Shown piece after piece: positions 9,768 through 21,565 of a DNA stretch of 64,000 nucleotides. Origin of the DNA: Prosapia bicincta (taxonomy: Eukaryota; Arthropoda; Insecta; Hemiptera; Cercopidae); NCBI GenBank assembly GCA_036971475.1, contig JBAIZL010000002.1, positions 127,152,533-127,216,532 on the forward strand, read 5' to 3'. The translations under genes were made by a program, and so were the position numbers. Each line of letters starts with the position of its first letter. The first letter of the stretch is position 1. The notes under the pieces were generated by a model, which was not told the origin of the DNA, did not search any database, and saw only the letters and a list, made by a program, of their open reading frames with translations.

Positions 9768-12745
9768 CAACAATGTGATTTTTCGGCTTATGCTTTTTCC
9801 GATTTTAATAAGCATTATAGAAGAGTACACAAAAGAGAAGTTCCTCATAAAGGTGCACAATGAGATTATTCTGTTGATGCTAAACCCATTCTTAATAAGC
9901 ACTATAGAAGAGTACACAAAAGAGAAAATCATCATAAATGTGCTCAATGAGATTATTCTATTGCTGCTAAACCCGATCTTAATAAGCACTATAGAAGAGT
10001 ACACAAAAGAGAAGATCCTCATAAAGGTGCACAATGAGATAATTCTGTTGCTGCTAAACCCGATCTTAATAAGCACTATAGAAGAGTACACAAAAGAGGA
10101 GATTCTTCATAAAGGTGCACAATGAGATAATTCTGTTGCTGCTAAACCCGATCTTAATAAGCACTATAGAAGAGTATACAAAAGAGGAGATTCTTCATAA
10201 AGGTGCACAATGAGATAATTCTGTTGCTGCTAAACCCGATCTTAATAAGCACTATAGAAGAGTATACAAAAGAGAAGATCCTCATAAAGGTGCACAATGA
10301 GATAATTCTGTTGCTGCTAAACCCGATCTTAATAAGCACTATAGAAGAGTACACAAAAGAGGAGATTCTTCATAAAGGTGCACAATGAGATAATTCTGTT
10401 GCTGCTAAACCCGATCTTAATAAGCACTATAGAAGAGTATACAAAAGAGAAGATTCTTCATAAAGGTGCACAATGAGATTATTCTGTTGCTGCTAAAACC
10501 GATCTTAATAAGCACTATAGAACAGTACACAAAAGAGAAGATTCTTCATAAAGGTGCACAGTGAGATAATTCTGTTGCTGCTAAACCCGATCTTAATAAG
10601 CACTATAGAAGAGTATACAAAAGAGAAGATTCTTCATAAAGGTGCACAGTGAGATAATTCTGTTGCTGCTAAACCCGATCTTAATAAGCACTATAGAAGA
10701 GTACACAAAAGAGAAGATCCTCATAAAGGTGCACAATGAGATAATTCTGTTGCTGCTAAACCCGATCTTAATAAGCACTATAGAACAGTACACAAAAGAT
10801 AAGATCCTCATAAAGGAGCATAATGAGGTAATTCTGTTGCTGCTAAACCCGATCTTAATAAGCACTATAGAAGAGTACACAAAAGAGGAGATTCTTCATA
10901 AAGGTGCACAATGAGATAATTCTGTTGCTGCTAAACCCGATCTTAATAAGCACTATAGAAGAGTATACAAAAGAGAAGATTCTTCATAAAGGTGCACAAT
11001 GAGATAATTCTGTTGCTGCTAAACCCGATCTTAATAAGCACTATAGAAGAGTACACACAAGAGAAGATCATCGTAAAGGTGCACAATGAGATAATTCTAT
11101 TGCTGCTAAACCCGATATTAATAAGCACTATAGAAGAGTATACAAAAGAGAAGATCCTCATAAAGGTGCACAATGAGATAATTCTGTTGATGCTAAACCC
11201 ATTCTTAATAAGCACTATAGAAGAGTACACAAAAGAGAAAATCATCATAAAGGTGCTCAATGAGATTATTCTGTTGCTGCTAAACCCGATCTTAATAAGC
11301 ACTATAAAAGAGTACACAAAAGAGAAGATCCTCATAAAGGTGCACAATGAGATTATTCTGTTGCTGCTAAACCCGATCTTAATAAGCACTATAGAAGAGT
11401 ACACAAAAGAGAAGATCCTCATAAAGGAGCACAATGAGATTATTCTGTTGCTGCTAAACCCGATCTTAATAAGCACTATAGAAGAGTACACAAAAGAGAA
11501 GATCCTCATAAAGGTTCACAATGAGATAATTCTGTTCCTGCTAAACCCGATCTTCATAAGCACTATAGAAGAGTACAAAAAAAAAAAAAATCATCATAAA
11601 TGTGCTCAATGAGATTATTCTATTGCTGCTAAACCCGATCTTAATAAGCACTATAGAAGAGTACACAAAAGAGAAAATCATCATAAATGTGTTCAGTGAG
11701 ATTATTCTATTGCTGCGAAACCCGATCCTAATAAGCACTATAGAAGAGTACACAAAAGAGAAGATCCTCATAAAGGTCCACAATGATTATTATTCTGTTG
11801 CTGCTAAACTCAATCTTAATAACACTATAGAAGAGTACACAAAAGAGAAGAACCTCATAAAGAGGTACAATGAGATTATTCTGTTGCTGCTAAACCCGAT
11901 TTTAATAAGCACTATAGAAGAGTACACAAAAGAGAAGATCCTCATAAAGGTTCACAATGAGATAATTCTGTTGCTGCTAAACCCGATCTTCATAAGCACT
12001 ATAGAAGAGTACAAAAAAGAGAAAATCATCATAAATGTGCTCAATGAGATTATTCTATTGCTGCTAAACCCGATCTTAATAAGCACTATAGAAGAGTACA
12101 CAAAAGAGAAAATCATCATAAATGTGTTCAGTGAGATTATTCTATTGCTGCGAAACCCGATCCTAATAAGCACTATAGAAGAGTACACAAAAGAGAAGAT
12201 CCTCATAAAGGTCCACAATGATTATTATTCTGTTGCTGCTAAACTCAATCTTAATAACACTATAGAAGAGTACACAAAAGAGAAGAACCTCATAAAGAGG
12301 TACAATGAGATTATTCTGTTGCTGCTAAACCCGATCTTAATAAGCACTATAGAAGAGTATACAAAAGAGAAGATCCTCATAAAGGTGCACAATGAGATAA
12401 TTCTGTTGCTGCTAAACCCGATCTTAATAAGCACTATAGAAGAGTACACAAAAGAGAAGATCCTCATAAAGGTGCACAGTGAGATTATTCTGTTGCTGCT
12501 AAAACCGATCTTAATAAGCACTATAGAAGAGTATACAAAGAGAAGATCCTCATAAAGGTGCACAGTGAGATTATTCTGTTGCTGCTAAAACCGATCTTAA
12601 TAAGCACTATAGAAGAGTACACAAAGAGAAGATCCTCATAAAGATGCACAATGAGATTATTTTGTTTCTGCTAAACCCGATCTTAATAAGCACTATAAAA
12701 GAGTATACAAAAGAGAAAATCCTCATAAATGAGCACAATGTGATT
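9768..12745 (+). repeat. Tandem array of dead zinc-finger units (87/88-bp minisatellite)
   Basis: About 34 head-to-tail units follow the paralog 1 stop codon. Each is a former finger. The His side is recognisable (LNKHYRRVHKRE), but in most units the first Cys codon is GGT and the second is TGA, so neither zinc binding nor translation in the finger frame survives. Most units are 87 bp. Some contain GATTCTTCAT where others have GATCCTCAT and are 88 bp, so the frame also drifts. Long open frames in the other registers (for example 10992-11612 and 11602-12555) follow from the repeat length being divisible by three and are not genes. The array may be a long 3' UTR or simply untranscribed. Confidence 0.93.
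11511..12382 (+). repeat. Higher-order duplication of five finger units (about 436 bp, two copies)
   Basis: The blocks at 11511-11946 and 11947-12382 repeat the same order of variant units. Shared markers are a unit with ACAAAAAA in place of ACACAAAA, a GTGTTCAGTGAG unit, a GATCCTAATAAG variant, and a shortened unit with AATAACACTATAG. The first copy has a run of A's where the second reads AAAAAAGAGAAA. This shows segmental duplication of whole blocks in addition to single-unit amplification. Confidence 0.88.
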
Positions 12746-13215
12746 TTTCTGTTGATGCTGTATCCGATCATAATATCCATGTTTTGTGTGTAACATTCAC
12801 AAAACTTTTGAATATATACAATCTAATTATTCTGGTGCTTCCAAAGACATCTTCAATAGACTTGTGAGAAAAGTACACAAAAGAGGAAATCACTTAAAAA
12901 CGTAGACAATATAATAACTGTATTTGTTCTAATTAATCCCATTTTAAAATACATGTTGTGAGTGTAAACATAAACAAACTACGTTATTGCAAACAAAGCA
13001 TTTATTTTGCTGCTGCTAAAGGTCTGAATATGCATGTTAGAAGAGTACCCAAAACTGAAAACCCTCATAAATATTCACAATGTTCTTATCCTGCTACTGC
13101 TAAAGGCGCCCTTATTAGTATGCATGTTACGAGAGTACAGAGTAGATAAAAACCTTAAAACGTGCAGAACATGATTATTCTTCTGCTGCAAAATTCAATC
13201 ATTAGCTTGAACCTA
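12746..13215 (+). pseudogene. Decayed zinc-finger units beyond the array
   Basis: More diverged finger remnants continue after the homogeneous array. Examples are LNMHVRRVPKTENPHKY and SQCSYPATAKGALI at about 13024-13115. Stops, frameshifts and lost Cys and His codons are frequent. These look like original 3' fingers of an ancestrally longer gene, outside the zone of recent amplification. Confidence 0.8.
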
Positions 13216-13249
13216 TCGCAGCCTTGCTTAAATAAAGAAGATACAAATA

Positions 13250-13990
13250 TTCATTAACAAAAAGGCCTTGAAACTATTGAAAAGCTCTCCCAGGTTAACT
13301 TCGCATTTGCATACATTGATGATTCCTCAATAAGGGAGGTGTAGGCGGATCCTCTTTCTTCTTCCTGATGAAAGTAAATGGAAATACAACAAAATACTGG
13401 CCTGATTGCATCAAATTTCACCAGCAAGCTTTTGGCGATTAAGGAAGGATGTCACTCTAAATGATTCCATTGTTTCAGGCCTAATAGACAGAATAATAAT
13501 TCCCTCTGTCTGTAATTCAGACTTAGAAGTAATAACAAACTCAGGACACGAACATCACCTCTGCAATAAATGTACTGCTGCACTGTAAGGGGAAATCATT
13601 TCATCTACAATGAATTCCTGCACACGTAAATATTGTAGGCAACGACTGTGCCGTCTCATTGGCCAAAGAGGCCTGTGAAAACGATCAACCTGGTAATACC
13701 ATTACACTTGCAGAAGCGAACGCAGTGGCCCAAAACAGCTTTTACTTCATAGTTTTAGGAAGCCACTTATCATCGACTCTGACTGCATCAGAAATTTTAC
13801 ATCGGTCATTGTCAGACTATGAAGATTCACCCACACAAGTCCAGGACATATGTTACCTGCAGAAACTGTTCGGATGTCATTCTAATGAGTGTTCAAAACT
13901 CACGCCACATATTTTGAAGCTAGGAATGATGTCACTTGATAACCTCAAGTACTGTTCTCTTTAGCCAGAAGGCGCCGGAGTCTGGTATCA
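13250..13990 (+). pseudogene. LINE-type RNase H fragment inserted in the finger tail
   Basis: Around 13570-13690 one frame reads KGKSFHLQ, then IPAHVNIVGNDCA and SLAKEACENDQ. This is the C-terminal half of a retrotransposon RNase H (the usual pattern is LQWIPAHVNIxGNExAD-xLAKEA). The following open frame to 13964 (NAVAQNSFYFIVLG, then a Cys/His-poor tail) is probably the 3' end of the same element. Upstream, 13406-13588 reads HEHHLCNKCTAAL, which I could not place. Finger remnants resume at about 14005, so this block looks like an insertion. Confidence 0.6.
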
Positions 13991-14004
13991 TCCGAACTTT
14001 CAAT

Positions 14005-14195
14005 GTTATTTTAAAACACATGTTTGAAACTCTCAATATGAGTGTACACATAAAAAATCTATATTAATGTACACAATGTAATTATTCTGCTGCTGCTAAA
14101 GACAGCCGTATACATGTAGTATACATGTTTCGAGGGTACAGAGTAGAAAAAAAACCTTACAAATGACCAGAACATGATTATTTTGATTCTGGGAA
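14005..14195 (+). pseudogene. Decayed zinc-finger units (continued)
   Basis: Finger-like DNA resumes with AAAACACATGTTTGAAA, then TGTACACAATGTAATTATTC and TGCTGCTGCTAAAGACAG. A second unit ends ACCTTACAAATGACCAGAAC. Both Cys codons are altered, and the units are not in one frame. Confidence 0.7.
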
Positions 14196-14419
14196 ATAGA
14201 ATCTTTGCACTAGTATCCTGGCTTTTTTTGTACTGTAAGGAAAATGCGTAGTTATTTTAGAATCTGTCTCAAGAATCCGTCCCACTCCTTTCAATAATAT
14301 TGCTTTGGAACTTTCAGTTGGCTTTGGACTCAGTGAGTGTATGAACGTACATTTGTTTGTCTTTTTGTGGGGCTTATGAATTTAGAAAGAAATGATAGTC
14401 ATTCTAGAAATTTAAGATT

Positions 14420-14725
14420 CGAGATAGAGAGCAAGAATGGAGGAGAGGATTCTGATCTTGAAGATACTACAACCATTGCAGATAACTGAGTATAGTAATG
14501 CAGAAAATAAAGACGTAAGTCATGAAAATAAGAGAATATTTACACGGAAGAAAATGTTAGTGAAGAAAATCAACATCCTGAGGTACAATACTATATAGGT
14601 GAAAATGGGATAAGGTGGAGTTATGATCCAGTAATGAGTAGGAGCAAAACTGAAGCTCGTAATATATTAACTAAGCGTATTGGCTCCAGTCCCAATACGT
14701 TCAGTAAAAGTCGTTGAAACCCTGC
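14420..14725 (+). pseudogene. Possible piggyBac transposase N-terminal fragment
   Basis: An acidic stretch (GGEDSDLEDTT) is followed by EVQYYIGENGIRWSYDP and RSKTEARNILTKRIG. This resembles the acidic N-terminus and the W-x-P...R...NI motif of piggyBac-type transposases. It is broken by stops and no DDD catalytic part is visible. The assignment is tentative. Confidence 0.35.
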
Positions 14726-14924
14726 TTGAAGGTTTAATGATGTTTTTCTCCGAAAAAGTAGTTTGAAAGTATTGTACAATATACAAATATAAAAATATGA
14801 TGAATACAAATAAATTATATTTGTGACAGAGATGCTAGTAAAATGGATTTTGGAGAAATCTGCGTGTATTTTGGTACTTTATTTCTGCTTGTAATTACCA
14901 AATCAAATAAATCTTATATGTGGA

Positions 14925-15935
14925 GAACGTTTGAATTAGTATGTATGTGTGTGTGTGATACGTGTTTTTTTAATGTTTTCCGCAGCTGGATTTTGGGTTT
15001 GTACTGTTTCTTTGGGTAATGTGTTCTTTGAAGCTTGTATGGAATAACCAATGTAATAGCTAGGACAATCGTTACATGTTAATTTGTAAATACCGAATAG
15101 TTTGTATTTGTCTGTTTATTTTTGAAAAGGTTGTGTGTGCTGTCTTAAAGTGTTTGTTTTATGTGTGTTTTTGTTGTGGTAGGTGAGAGATAATGTATAT
15201 GTTGTTTGTGTGTGGTTTGTCTGTGTTGCTGTTTGATGATGTTTATGTTTAATTTTTCTGAGTATGGTGTCTATGAGTGTATGTTAGTAGATGTTTTGTT
15301 GAGCGATGTATATTATTGTATTGAGTTCTTCGTCATTTTTCTGTAGCATAGGTATATTGATTAGGTGGTGTAACATATGATTAAATGCAGTGTGTTTGTG
15401 TTGTGTGGGGTGATTAGATGTATTATGTATGACAGTATCGGTAGCTGTTGGTTTTCTGTATATTTTGAAATTGTGTTTGGTGATGGTAAGATCTGGGAAG
15501 TTTATTTTATTGTTTTCTTCTAATTCGAGGGTAAATGTGAGGTTTAGGTGTATGGTATTAATGTAATTGTGTAGTTGTTTGATGCCATTATATAATATTA
15601 AAATGTCATCTACATATATACATGGTAATAAATTATTTTTTCTGTATGATTGTTGTTGTATAGAATTATTGTTGTTCAATGTGATGTAGGAACATTTCTG
15701 CTAGGATGCCTGAGATGAGGAAATCCATAGGGAAGCCGTCTTTCTGTGTGTAGAATTTATATTGGTATGTGAAGTAGTTTTATGATGTGATAAGTTTGGT
15801 GAGTGTTATGGTTTTGTGTCTGAATTTATGTGGAGTGTTGTTTACTGAGAGCATGTTTTGTAGTATTTGGAGTGTTTGTTCTATTGGCATATTAGTGTAT
15901 AGGTTTTTTATGTCGAATGAAGCAATGGAGGTAAT
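14925..15935 (-). mobile_element. Penelope-like element, RT plus GIY-YIG, decayed
   Basis: On the minus strand from 15935 downward the RT begins SFDIKNLYTNMPIEQTLQ, then DGFPMDFLISGILAEMFL, then the catalytic YVDD in LLPCIYVDDILILYNGI at about 15610. INFPDLTI, YRKPTATDTVIH and a His-rich AFNHMLHHLINIPM block follow. The GIY-YIG nuclease end is at about 15090-15000 (IYKLTCNDCPSYYIG). RT followed by a C-terminal GIY-YIG domain defines Penelope-like elements. Only the 15284-15679 segment remains a long open frame. Confidence 0.88.
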
Positions 15936-16185
15936 GAAAAATATGAGATATACAAACACTATGCAACAGATAAAGAAAACATTAAATAATCACACACATT
16001 TTAAAGCCAACAGCCTTTTCCATTACATGACACACAACCAAAATAACCCACCCCTTCCACGGTCATAAATCCATCCCGTTACAGCCTTTGTACCTAACAC
16101 GCCAGTAGAGGGTTAGCTTCAAAAGGAATGAATGTTTTGAAACGCTTCGGCAAGTAAGCAATTACGTATTAACTTAGTTAAGTAC
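15936..16185 (+). mobile_element. Penelope-like 3' end fragment, inverted against its neighbour
   Basis: At about 15936 the orientation flips. The + strand now reads YEIYKHYATDKENIK, the end of a Penelope nuclease ORF, followed by its 3' tail including GAAACGCTTC at 16139-16148 and ATTACGTATTAACTTAGTTA. The same tail occurs at 18704-18760, on the minus strand at 23060-23113 and 60640-60690, and at 61466-61500. Confidence 0.8.
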
Positions 16186-16204
16186 TTTTTAAATATAGTA
16201 ATAT

Positions 16205-16440
16205 GTAAATATTTCTATCTATATCATGGGAGTGTACACATCTTTGGAGAATACACATGAAAAAAAACCTTATTAATGTGGATAGTGTGATTATTCTGCT
16301 CCTGGTATATCTGTTCTCTATATATATGTTAGGTAAGTACACATTTGAGTAAAACGTTATAAATGTGCACAATGTGATATTCTACTCTAGCTAAATTTAG
16401 TCAAAATAATCATGTTAGAAATGTACATTACTCATTGTCG
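16205..16440 (+). pseudogene. Last decayed zinc-finger units of paralog 1
   Basis: Finger-like remnants resume after the Penelope insertion: GAAAAAAAACCTTATTAATG, then GTGTGATTATTCTGCTCC, then a second unit with TATAAATGTGCACAATGTGA. Their position shows that the ancestral finger tract ran from 8587 to about 16440 before insertions broke it. Confidence 0.7.
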
Positions 16441-16974
16441 TACAGATAAATTCTCATTTCTGATTTTTATTAGTTAAGATATATTGTGACTGTAAAGCCT
16501 TGTTACTTCATGAAATATGTATTTTAGAACATTGTAAGTTTATTGGTAGAAAGTTGTTGAAGTGAATTATTTGAAGGATGATGCAAACTTTGATCTGTTT
16601 AGTGAGGTAGGTAAAAACATGACAGGCAGTGTTTGTGTAATTACAGCAAAACAAACTTTTTGAAAGCATTATAAGTGTGGCTCTGCTTGTCACATTTGGA
16701 ACTACTATGGCAGATTGTACGCTGTAAAGAAAGAATGTTATGTTACTTGTTGTGATCATCTTGAATTCACCAATTAAATTATAAGAAATTATTGCGTAAC
16801 TGAGTGAATACTTTTTAACTTAATTGCCGACACATTAGAAATAATTGTTTCATTGATGAAGGCGATCTGCTATTGCCAGCAATCGCTTAAGGTTGTTGGG
16901 TGTATGATTTATAATGGTAGAGGGTTGTTTAGTTTAAACGGGTTGTTTACTATATAATTTAATAAGTTATTAGA
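16441..16974. other. No recognised gene
   Basis: This is AT-rich sequence with only short frames. I see no domain, repeat or terminal motif that I can name. Confidence 0.5.
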
Positions 16975-18290
16975 TTCTAAATGTGCATGGTCATTTAAGA
17001 AATGTTTGTTTTTGTGTTGTGTGTAGTTTGAATATATCAAATGTGCCTGTAGAGGTTAGTTTTTCACTATGGTTTAATATGTGGATAAAATTTAAATTAG
17101 TATGGGTGTTTTGTACATGTGTTGTGAACCTGGATTTTTTATTTAGGTTTTATGTTGATGATATCCTCTTTGAATCTTGTGTTATATGATCTACCAGTTT
17201 GGCCAATGTAGAAGGTGGAACAGTCGTTAACGTTATTTTGTATATACTTAAATAGATTATATTTGCCTGTTTGTTGTTGATAGGGTTGTATGTGTTATCT
17301 TAAAGTGTTTATTGTTTTGTATGATATTGGATATGTATGTTTTTTTTTTAATGTGGAAGCAATTATATGTGTGTAGGTGTTTGTTGTGGTAAGTGATGGA
17401 TTTGTTTTTATTGTTTGTGTGTAACTTGTGGTATGTCTGTTGGATGATGTTGTGTATGTTTAATTTTCTTCAGTATATTATCTAAAAGTATGTGTTGATA
17501 GAAGTTTTTTTGAGTGATGTATTTTATTGTGTTAAGTTCTTTGTCATAGTCCTTGTGTTGCATGGGTATATTGATTAGGCAGTGTAACATATGGTTGAAT
17601 GCAGAATGTTTGTGTTGTGTGAGGTGATTAGATGCGTTACGTGTGATGGTATCAGTGTTTGTTAGTTTCTTAGATATTTTTATATTGTGTTTGGTGATTG
17701 TAAGCTCTAGGAAGTTTATTTTGTTGTTTTCTTCTAATTTGAGAGTAAATGTTAGGTTTTGATGGATAGTGTTAATGTTTGATTTTCTGTTTGTTGTTGT
17801 TGTTGTATAATAGTAAAATGTTGTCTACATATCAAAGGTAGTAAATTATTTTGCTATAAGTTTGTTAAACCCATTGGCAGCCCATCGTTTTGTGTATAAA
17901 ATTTGTGTTGGTATGATTTTGGTAGGTTTGATGATTTCTTGGCTGAGTTTCTAATGGAGTTTTGTTTGTTGTGAGCATGTTTTGTAATATTTGAAGTCTC
18001 TGTTTAATGGGTACGTTGATGTATAGGTTTTTTTTCAACTGACGCTATGGTGGAGTGGTGTGATATATGAGTGTCTTTAACTATTGTGGATTAGATCAAT
18101 GTTATTGTGTATAGATGTGGGATTGTTAAATTGTGTGTTGTCTCTGATACGTTTATCTATGTATTTGCTAGCTTATATAAAGGTGGTGGTGTGTGGTTGA
18201 CTAGTGGGGAAATGGATGTGTTTTCTTTGTGGATTTTAGGTAATGCGTTTAGTATGGGTGCTTGGAGTTTTATTTGTTAACATCTATGCT
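16975..18290 (-). mobile_element. Penelope-like element, RT plus GIY-YIG, decayed
   Basis: The minus strand encodes RT C-terminal motifs (MLHCLINIPMQHKDYDKELN at 17590-17525) and a GIY-YIG region with CSTFYIGQTGRSYNTRF at about 17220-17160. RT blocks upstream of 17600 are stop-ridden. The strong G/T bias of the + strand is characteristic of this family on the minus strand. It is an independent copy of the same family as 14925-15935. Confidence 0.8.
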
Positions 18291-18329
18291 CATAAATAAT
18301 ATAACCAACAACATTGAGCAGTAGTGGGT

Positions 18330-18790
18330 CAGCTTCGTGAACAAAATTTTTATTTCAAAACGAGTCAGCAAGTTTCTTTTTTGTCACAGTTTTTTTGACT
18401 GACATATACAAACTCTCAGGTATTTACAAATTAACTTGCAACGATTGTCCCAACTATTACATCGGCCAAACCGGCAGGTCATTGTATACACGCTTCGATG
18501 AACACATTACCCAAACAAACCCTAAATCCAGCTACGCAAAACACCTAAATAACACCCAACACACACATACCGACATACACACTAATTTAAATGTTCTACA
18601 CACATTAAAACAGAGTAAAAAACTAATAACTTTCGAAAAATATGAAATCTCGAAACACTACGCAACAGACAGGAAAAGGTTTCTTAAAAGGAACGATCGT
18701 TTTGAAACGCATCAGCAAGTAAGCAATTACGTATTCACTTAGTTAAGTAGTTTAAAATTAGTTTAATCAGTGAATTCAAGATGATTACAT
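18330..18790 (+). mobile_element. Penelope-like GIY-YIG nuclease and 3' end
   Basis: The frame at 18395-18742 reads YKLSGIYKLTCNDCP, NYYIGQTGRSLYTRFDEH, SSYAKHLNN and later FEKYEISKHYATD. This is a complete-looking GIY-YIG domain with the GIY and YIG motifs, a conserved Arg in GRSLYTRF, and the downstream His. The RT is absent, so the copy is 5'-truncated. The 3' tail carries GAAACGCATC at 18704-18713 and ends near GTGAATTCAAGATGATTACA. It faces the minus-strand copy at 16975-18290, giving a tail-out inverted pair. Confidence 0.88.
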
Positions 18791-18889
18791 CAAGAAACTT
18801 TATTATCATCTTTAGTGCTGTCAGTATCACTAGTAGCAGTGATTCACTTGGTAGAACAGAATTATTTTTAAAATCAGAGATTTTTCCTA

Positions 18890-19620
18890 AAATTTGGTGG
18901 TATTTATTTCCTGTTCACACATTAACGATTTTAGCAAGAAAGTTATAAATTACTACTTGGTATTACTTGGCAAAAAAACCACCACTTACTGATATTTTTT
19001 AGCAGCAGATTCACTCTAGGTCAGTGCATCTAACGCATCTGCTGAAAAATTATCAGTAAGTAGTAGTTCTTTTGCTAAATGATAATTAAAATAGTCATTT
19101 ATAAAAAAAACTTCAAGATGTAGGGCCTACAACGTAAAAACAGCAAAAACAAATTTACTGGCAGATCCAGAAAGTCATCAGGGATATGAAAGAAAAGATT
19201 AAAATAACTACCACTCACTCTTCAAAATATAAACATTTTGAAAAATAGCAATTCTCTACCACACACAAGGCACGTGAAAAACGCTAATTCAGGATTTTGG
19301 CTTTATTTTTTTTGACGTAGTAACTCGCAAAATTTCTTAAAATGTAATTAGGCTTTGCTGTTCCCTAATAATTTCTTCTTGAGCAATTTTATTACAAATA
19401 AAGCCAAACCGTTGAAATGTGACGTTTTACTTGCAGCAATGGGGTGAATCTGCTATTTTCCAAAATTTGTGTGGGATGAGCGTAAGTTTTTATGATTTTT
19501 TTTGTATTCCTGATTTCCTGCATCGCCCAATTTAATTTTTTTCTCTAAAATCGATTATATGTGAACAAATAAATACCAAATTCTTTCTCCAGGTATTGTG
19601 AAAAATAGAGCTGAATTGAT
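18890..19620. repeat. Imperfect inverted-repeat element with Penelope-end-like core
   Basis: TTTGGTGGTATTTATTTCCTG at about 18893 is matched in reverse complement near 19560-19610 (TTGGTATTTATTTGTTCACA). Inside, 18960-19070 is itself a palindrome with CACTTACTGATA and TATCAGTAAGTAGTAG arms and a CACTCTAGGTCAGTGCATCT core. That core is related to the ends at 33940-34025 and 60145-60345. A block near 19312-19350 matches the repeat family at 50340-50410. Confidence 0.6.
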
Positions 19621-20179
19621 AACAAAAGTGACCTTGTTAAATTAAAATCTCAATTTTAAAATTAAATACAATTAAAATCTTTGATATTGTATTTTCATTG
19701 TCACAACAGCACTGTTGAATTTATCTATAAACAGCTGACAAGAGAAACAAACAAATCATGTATATTTGTGAGAAGGGTAACCAACCCTAAGATTTTTATA
19801 AAATACAATTTTTTTAAATACAATAGAGTCTCGAAAATCTGAGTCCCGATTTTTTAGGTTCTGTTAAATTCTAGCCTATTTCTATTTCAAACGATTTTAT
19901 CTATTTGAAAGAAAATTCAAATTATTTGCTATTTAGAAAATTACCTTCGCACAATCTCTCTTGGAAAGGGCTGCCCGGAAGTAAGCGTTAATGCGGGCTG
20001 GTGGTGAAACCAAGCAAACAGAATATTTTCGGGCGACAAACAAGCCTCTGTTTACTCACTTCTGAATAATAAAAAATTGTATTTCTTGTACACATGTGAT
20101 TTAAATATATTTAACTTACAAACTTGTTACAACACTTCAAACATTTTATTTAATTAGTTATGCTCGTACATTCACTGAT

Positions 20180-20900
20180 GGAACAACATGCTCTCCAAAC
20201 GTACCTTCGTTAAGCGGTTGTAGGAATAGAAAATATAAATTCTGCTAACATATTTTTTTCAAGCGTGTTACGTACACATCTATCTTCAGAGTTAACTACA
20301 CTACAATATTTAAATTAAAATAATAAATTAGCTACAGACAATGATATCAAGCCCGGACGAAAACCGCATCAAGCAATTGTTAAACTGTTTTAAAAGTTAT
20401 AAAAGAAGAATCTAATCACACTTTTATTTGATACAAACAAATGGTACATTATAACTAACACTGTTACAATATTTGGATGTCAATATTACATTAGCTACAA
20501 GCAATGATAGCTAGCCCGGGCGCTCACCGTATCTACCTCTCGTTTAGCAGTTCCAGAATTTTGAAAATGATAACCCCGACCACATATTTCTTTGCATTCG
20601 TGTTACGCATACATGTAACTTTAGAACTAACCCTGCTGCAATATTTGAATGTCAATATCAAATTAGCTACAATCCATGATAGCTAGCCCGGACACTCGCC
20701 GTACTTGCCTATCGTTTAGTGTTTCTAGAAGTTACAAAACAAAAATTATAATCACATTTGTATATGCAGTATGCAACATTGCTATACTACTTGGAAGTGA
20801 ATAACAAAATACCCAGGTGAAAATCGTACATACCCATTACTAAGCGATAGGTATTTCGGTATTGAGTTGTAGCAGATTAGCATAATATCGAAAGAAAGAG
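20180..20900 (-). repeat. Left-arm subrepeats of the foldback element (about 165-170 bp)
   Basis: Three to four degenerate units can be followed by CAATGATATCAAGCCCGGAC at about 20340, CAATGATAGCTAGCCCGGGC at about 20502, and CATGATAGCTAGCCCGGACA at about 20674. Each is followed by a ...CGTATCTACCT...CGTTTAGCAG block. Spacing is 162-171 bp. Confidence 0.75.
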
Positions 20901-21532
20901 GCAAAGATATTTGGCATGCATAAACAAAATGTTAAATATACGTTGATAAAACTGTTACCCGTAAATGCTGGTAACAATTAAACGCGTCTCAAACATTCTT
21001 AAGAATTGAATAATATATCTAATTTAGGTGTAGTAGACCTTTGGTGTTTTAGAATATGTATAACATCTACATAAAACGATAAAAATACGTCTATTTATAA
21101 ATTATGTAAACAGTTTTACTTATTACTTTTTTTGTGTGTTTACACATTTTGAACTCTAGTGCCATTACGCTGTTTCAAAGACACCCTTCAACCTTCTTTA
21201 CTTTTCCTCCCGAGTAATGTATAGCTTATTATTTTCTCTTTCTTCATTCTCGAGGAGGAAAGTGGCCTTTTTGTTTTCACTGGTGCTTGGAAAACTACTA
21301 CTTTCTCTCAGGCGTAAGGAAAAGAGTTTTTATTTGTAGGCTTTGTAATTAAAGTTTCATATTGAAGTTTTCCAACTAAATGTAACATTTTTAAAACTGA
21401 GTATGTAGAAAAATGTTTCCAGTCCGATATACTTCTTAATAATGGTAAACCTAATTACAAATACTTTACCCTTACAAGGGCGCCGAAAACATTCTTGCCG
21501 GAGTAAATGCTAAAGCCCAAAGCTTGCCGAGT

Positions 21533-21533
21533 G

Positions 21534-21560
<27 letters not shown>
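21533..21560. repeat. (TA)n microsatellite in the foldback loop
   Basis: This is a simple TA run within the unpaired centre (about 20900-21860) of the foldback element. The rest of that loop is AT-rich and shows no gene. Confidence 0.9.

Positions 21561-21565
<5 letters not shown>

Noticed and set aside
9070..12563. Many long frames on both strands through the finger array (such as 11602-12555 + and 10943-11509 -)
   Set aside because: They are shadows of an 87-bp repeat whose length is divisible by three. They read hydrophobic, repetitive sequence with no domain, and both strands are open for the same reason.
9768..12745. Regular 87-bp repeats considered as a CRISPR-like or satellite array
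   Set aside because: There are no unique spacers. The whole unit is repeated and each unit is recognisable as a former zinc finger.
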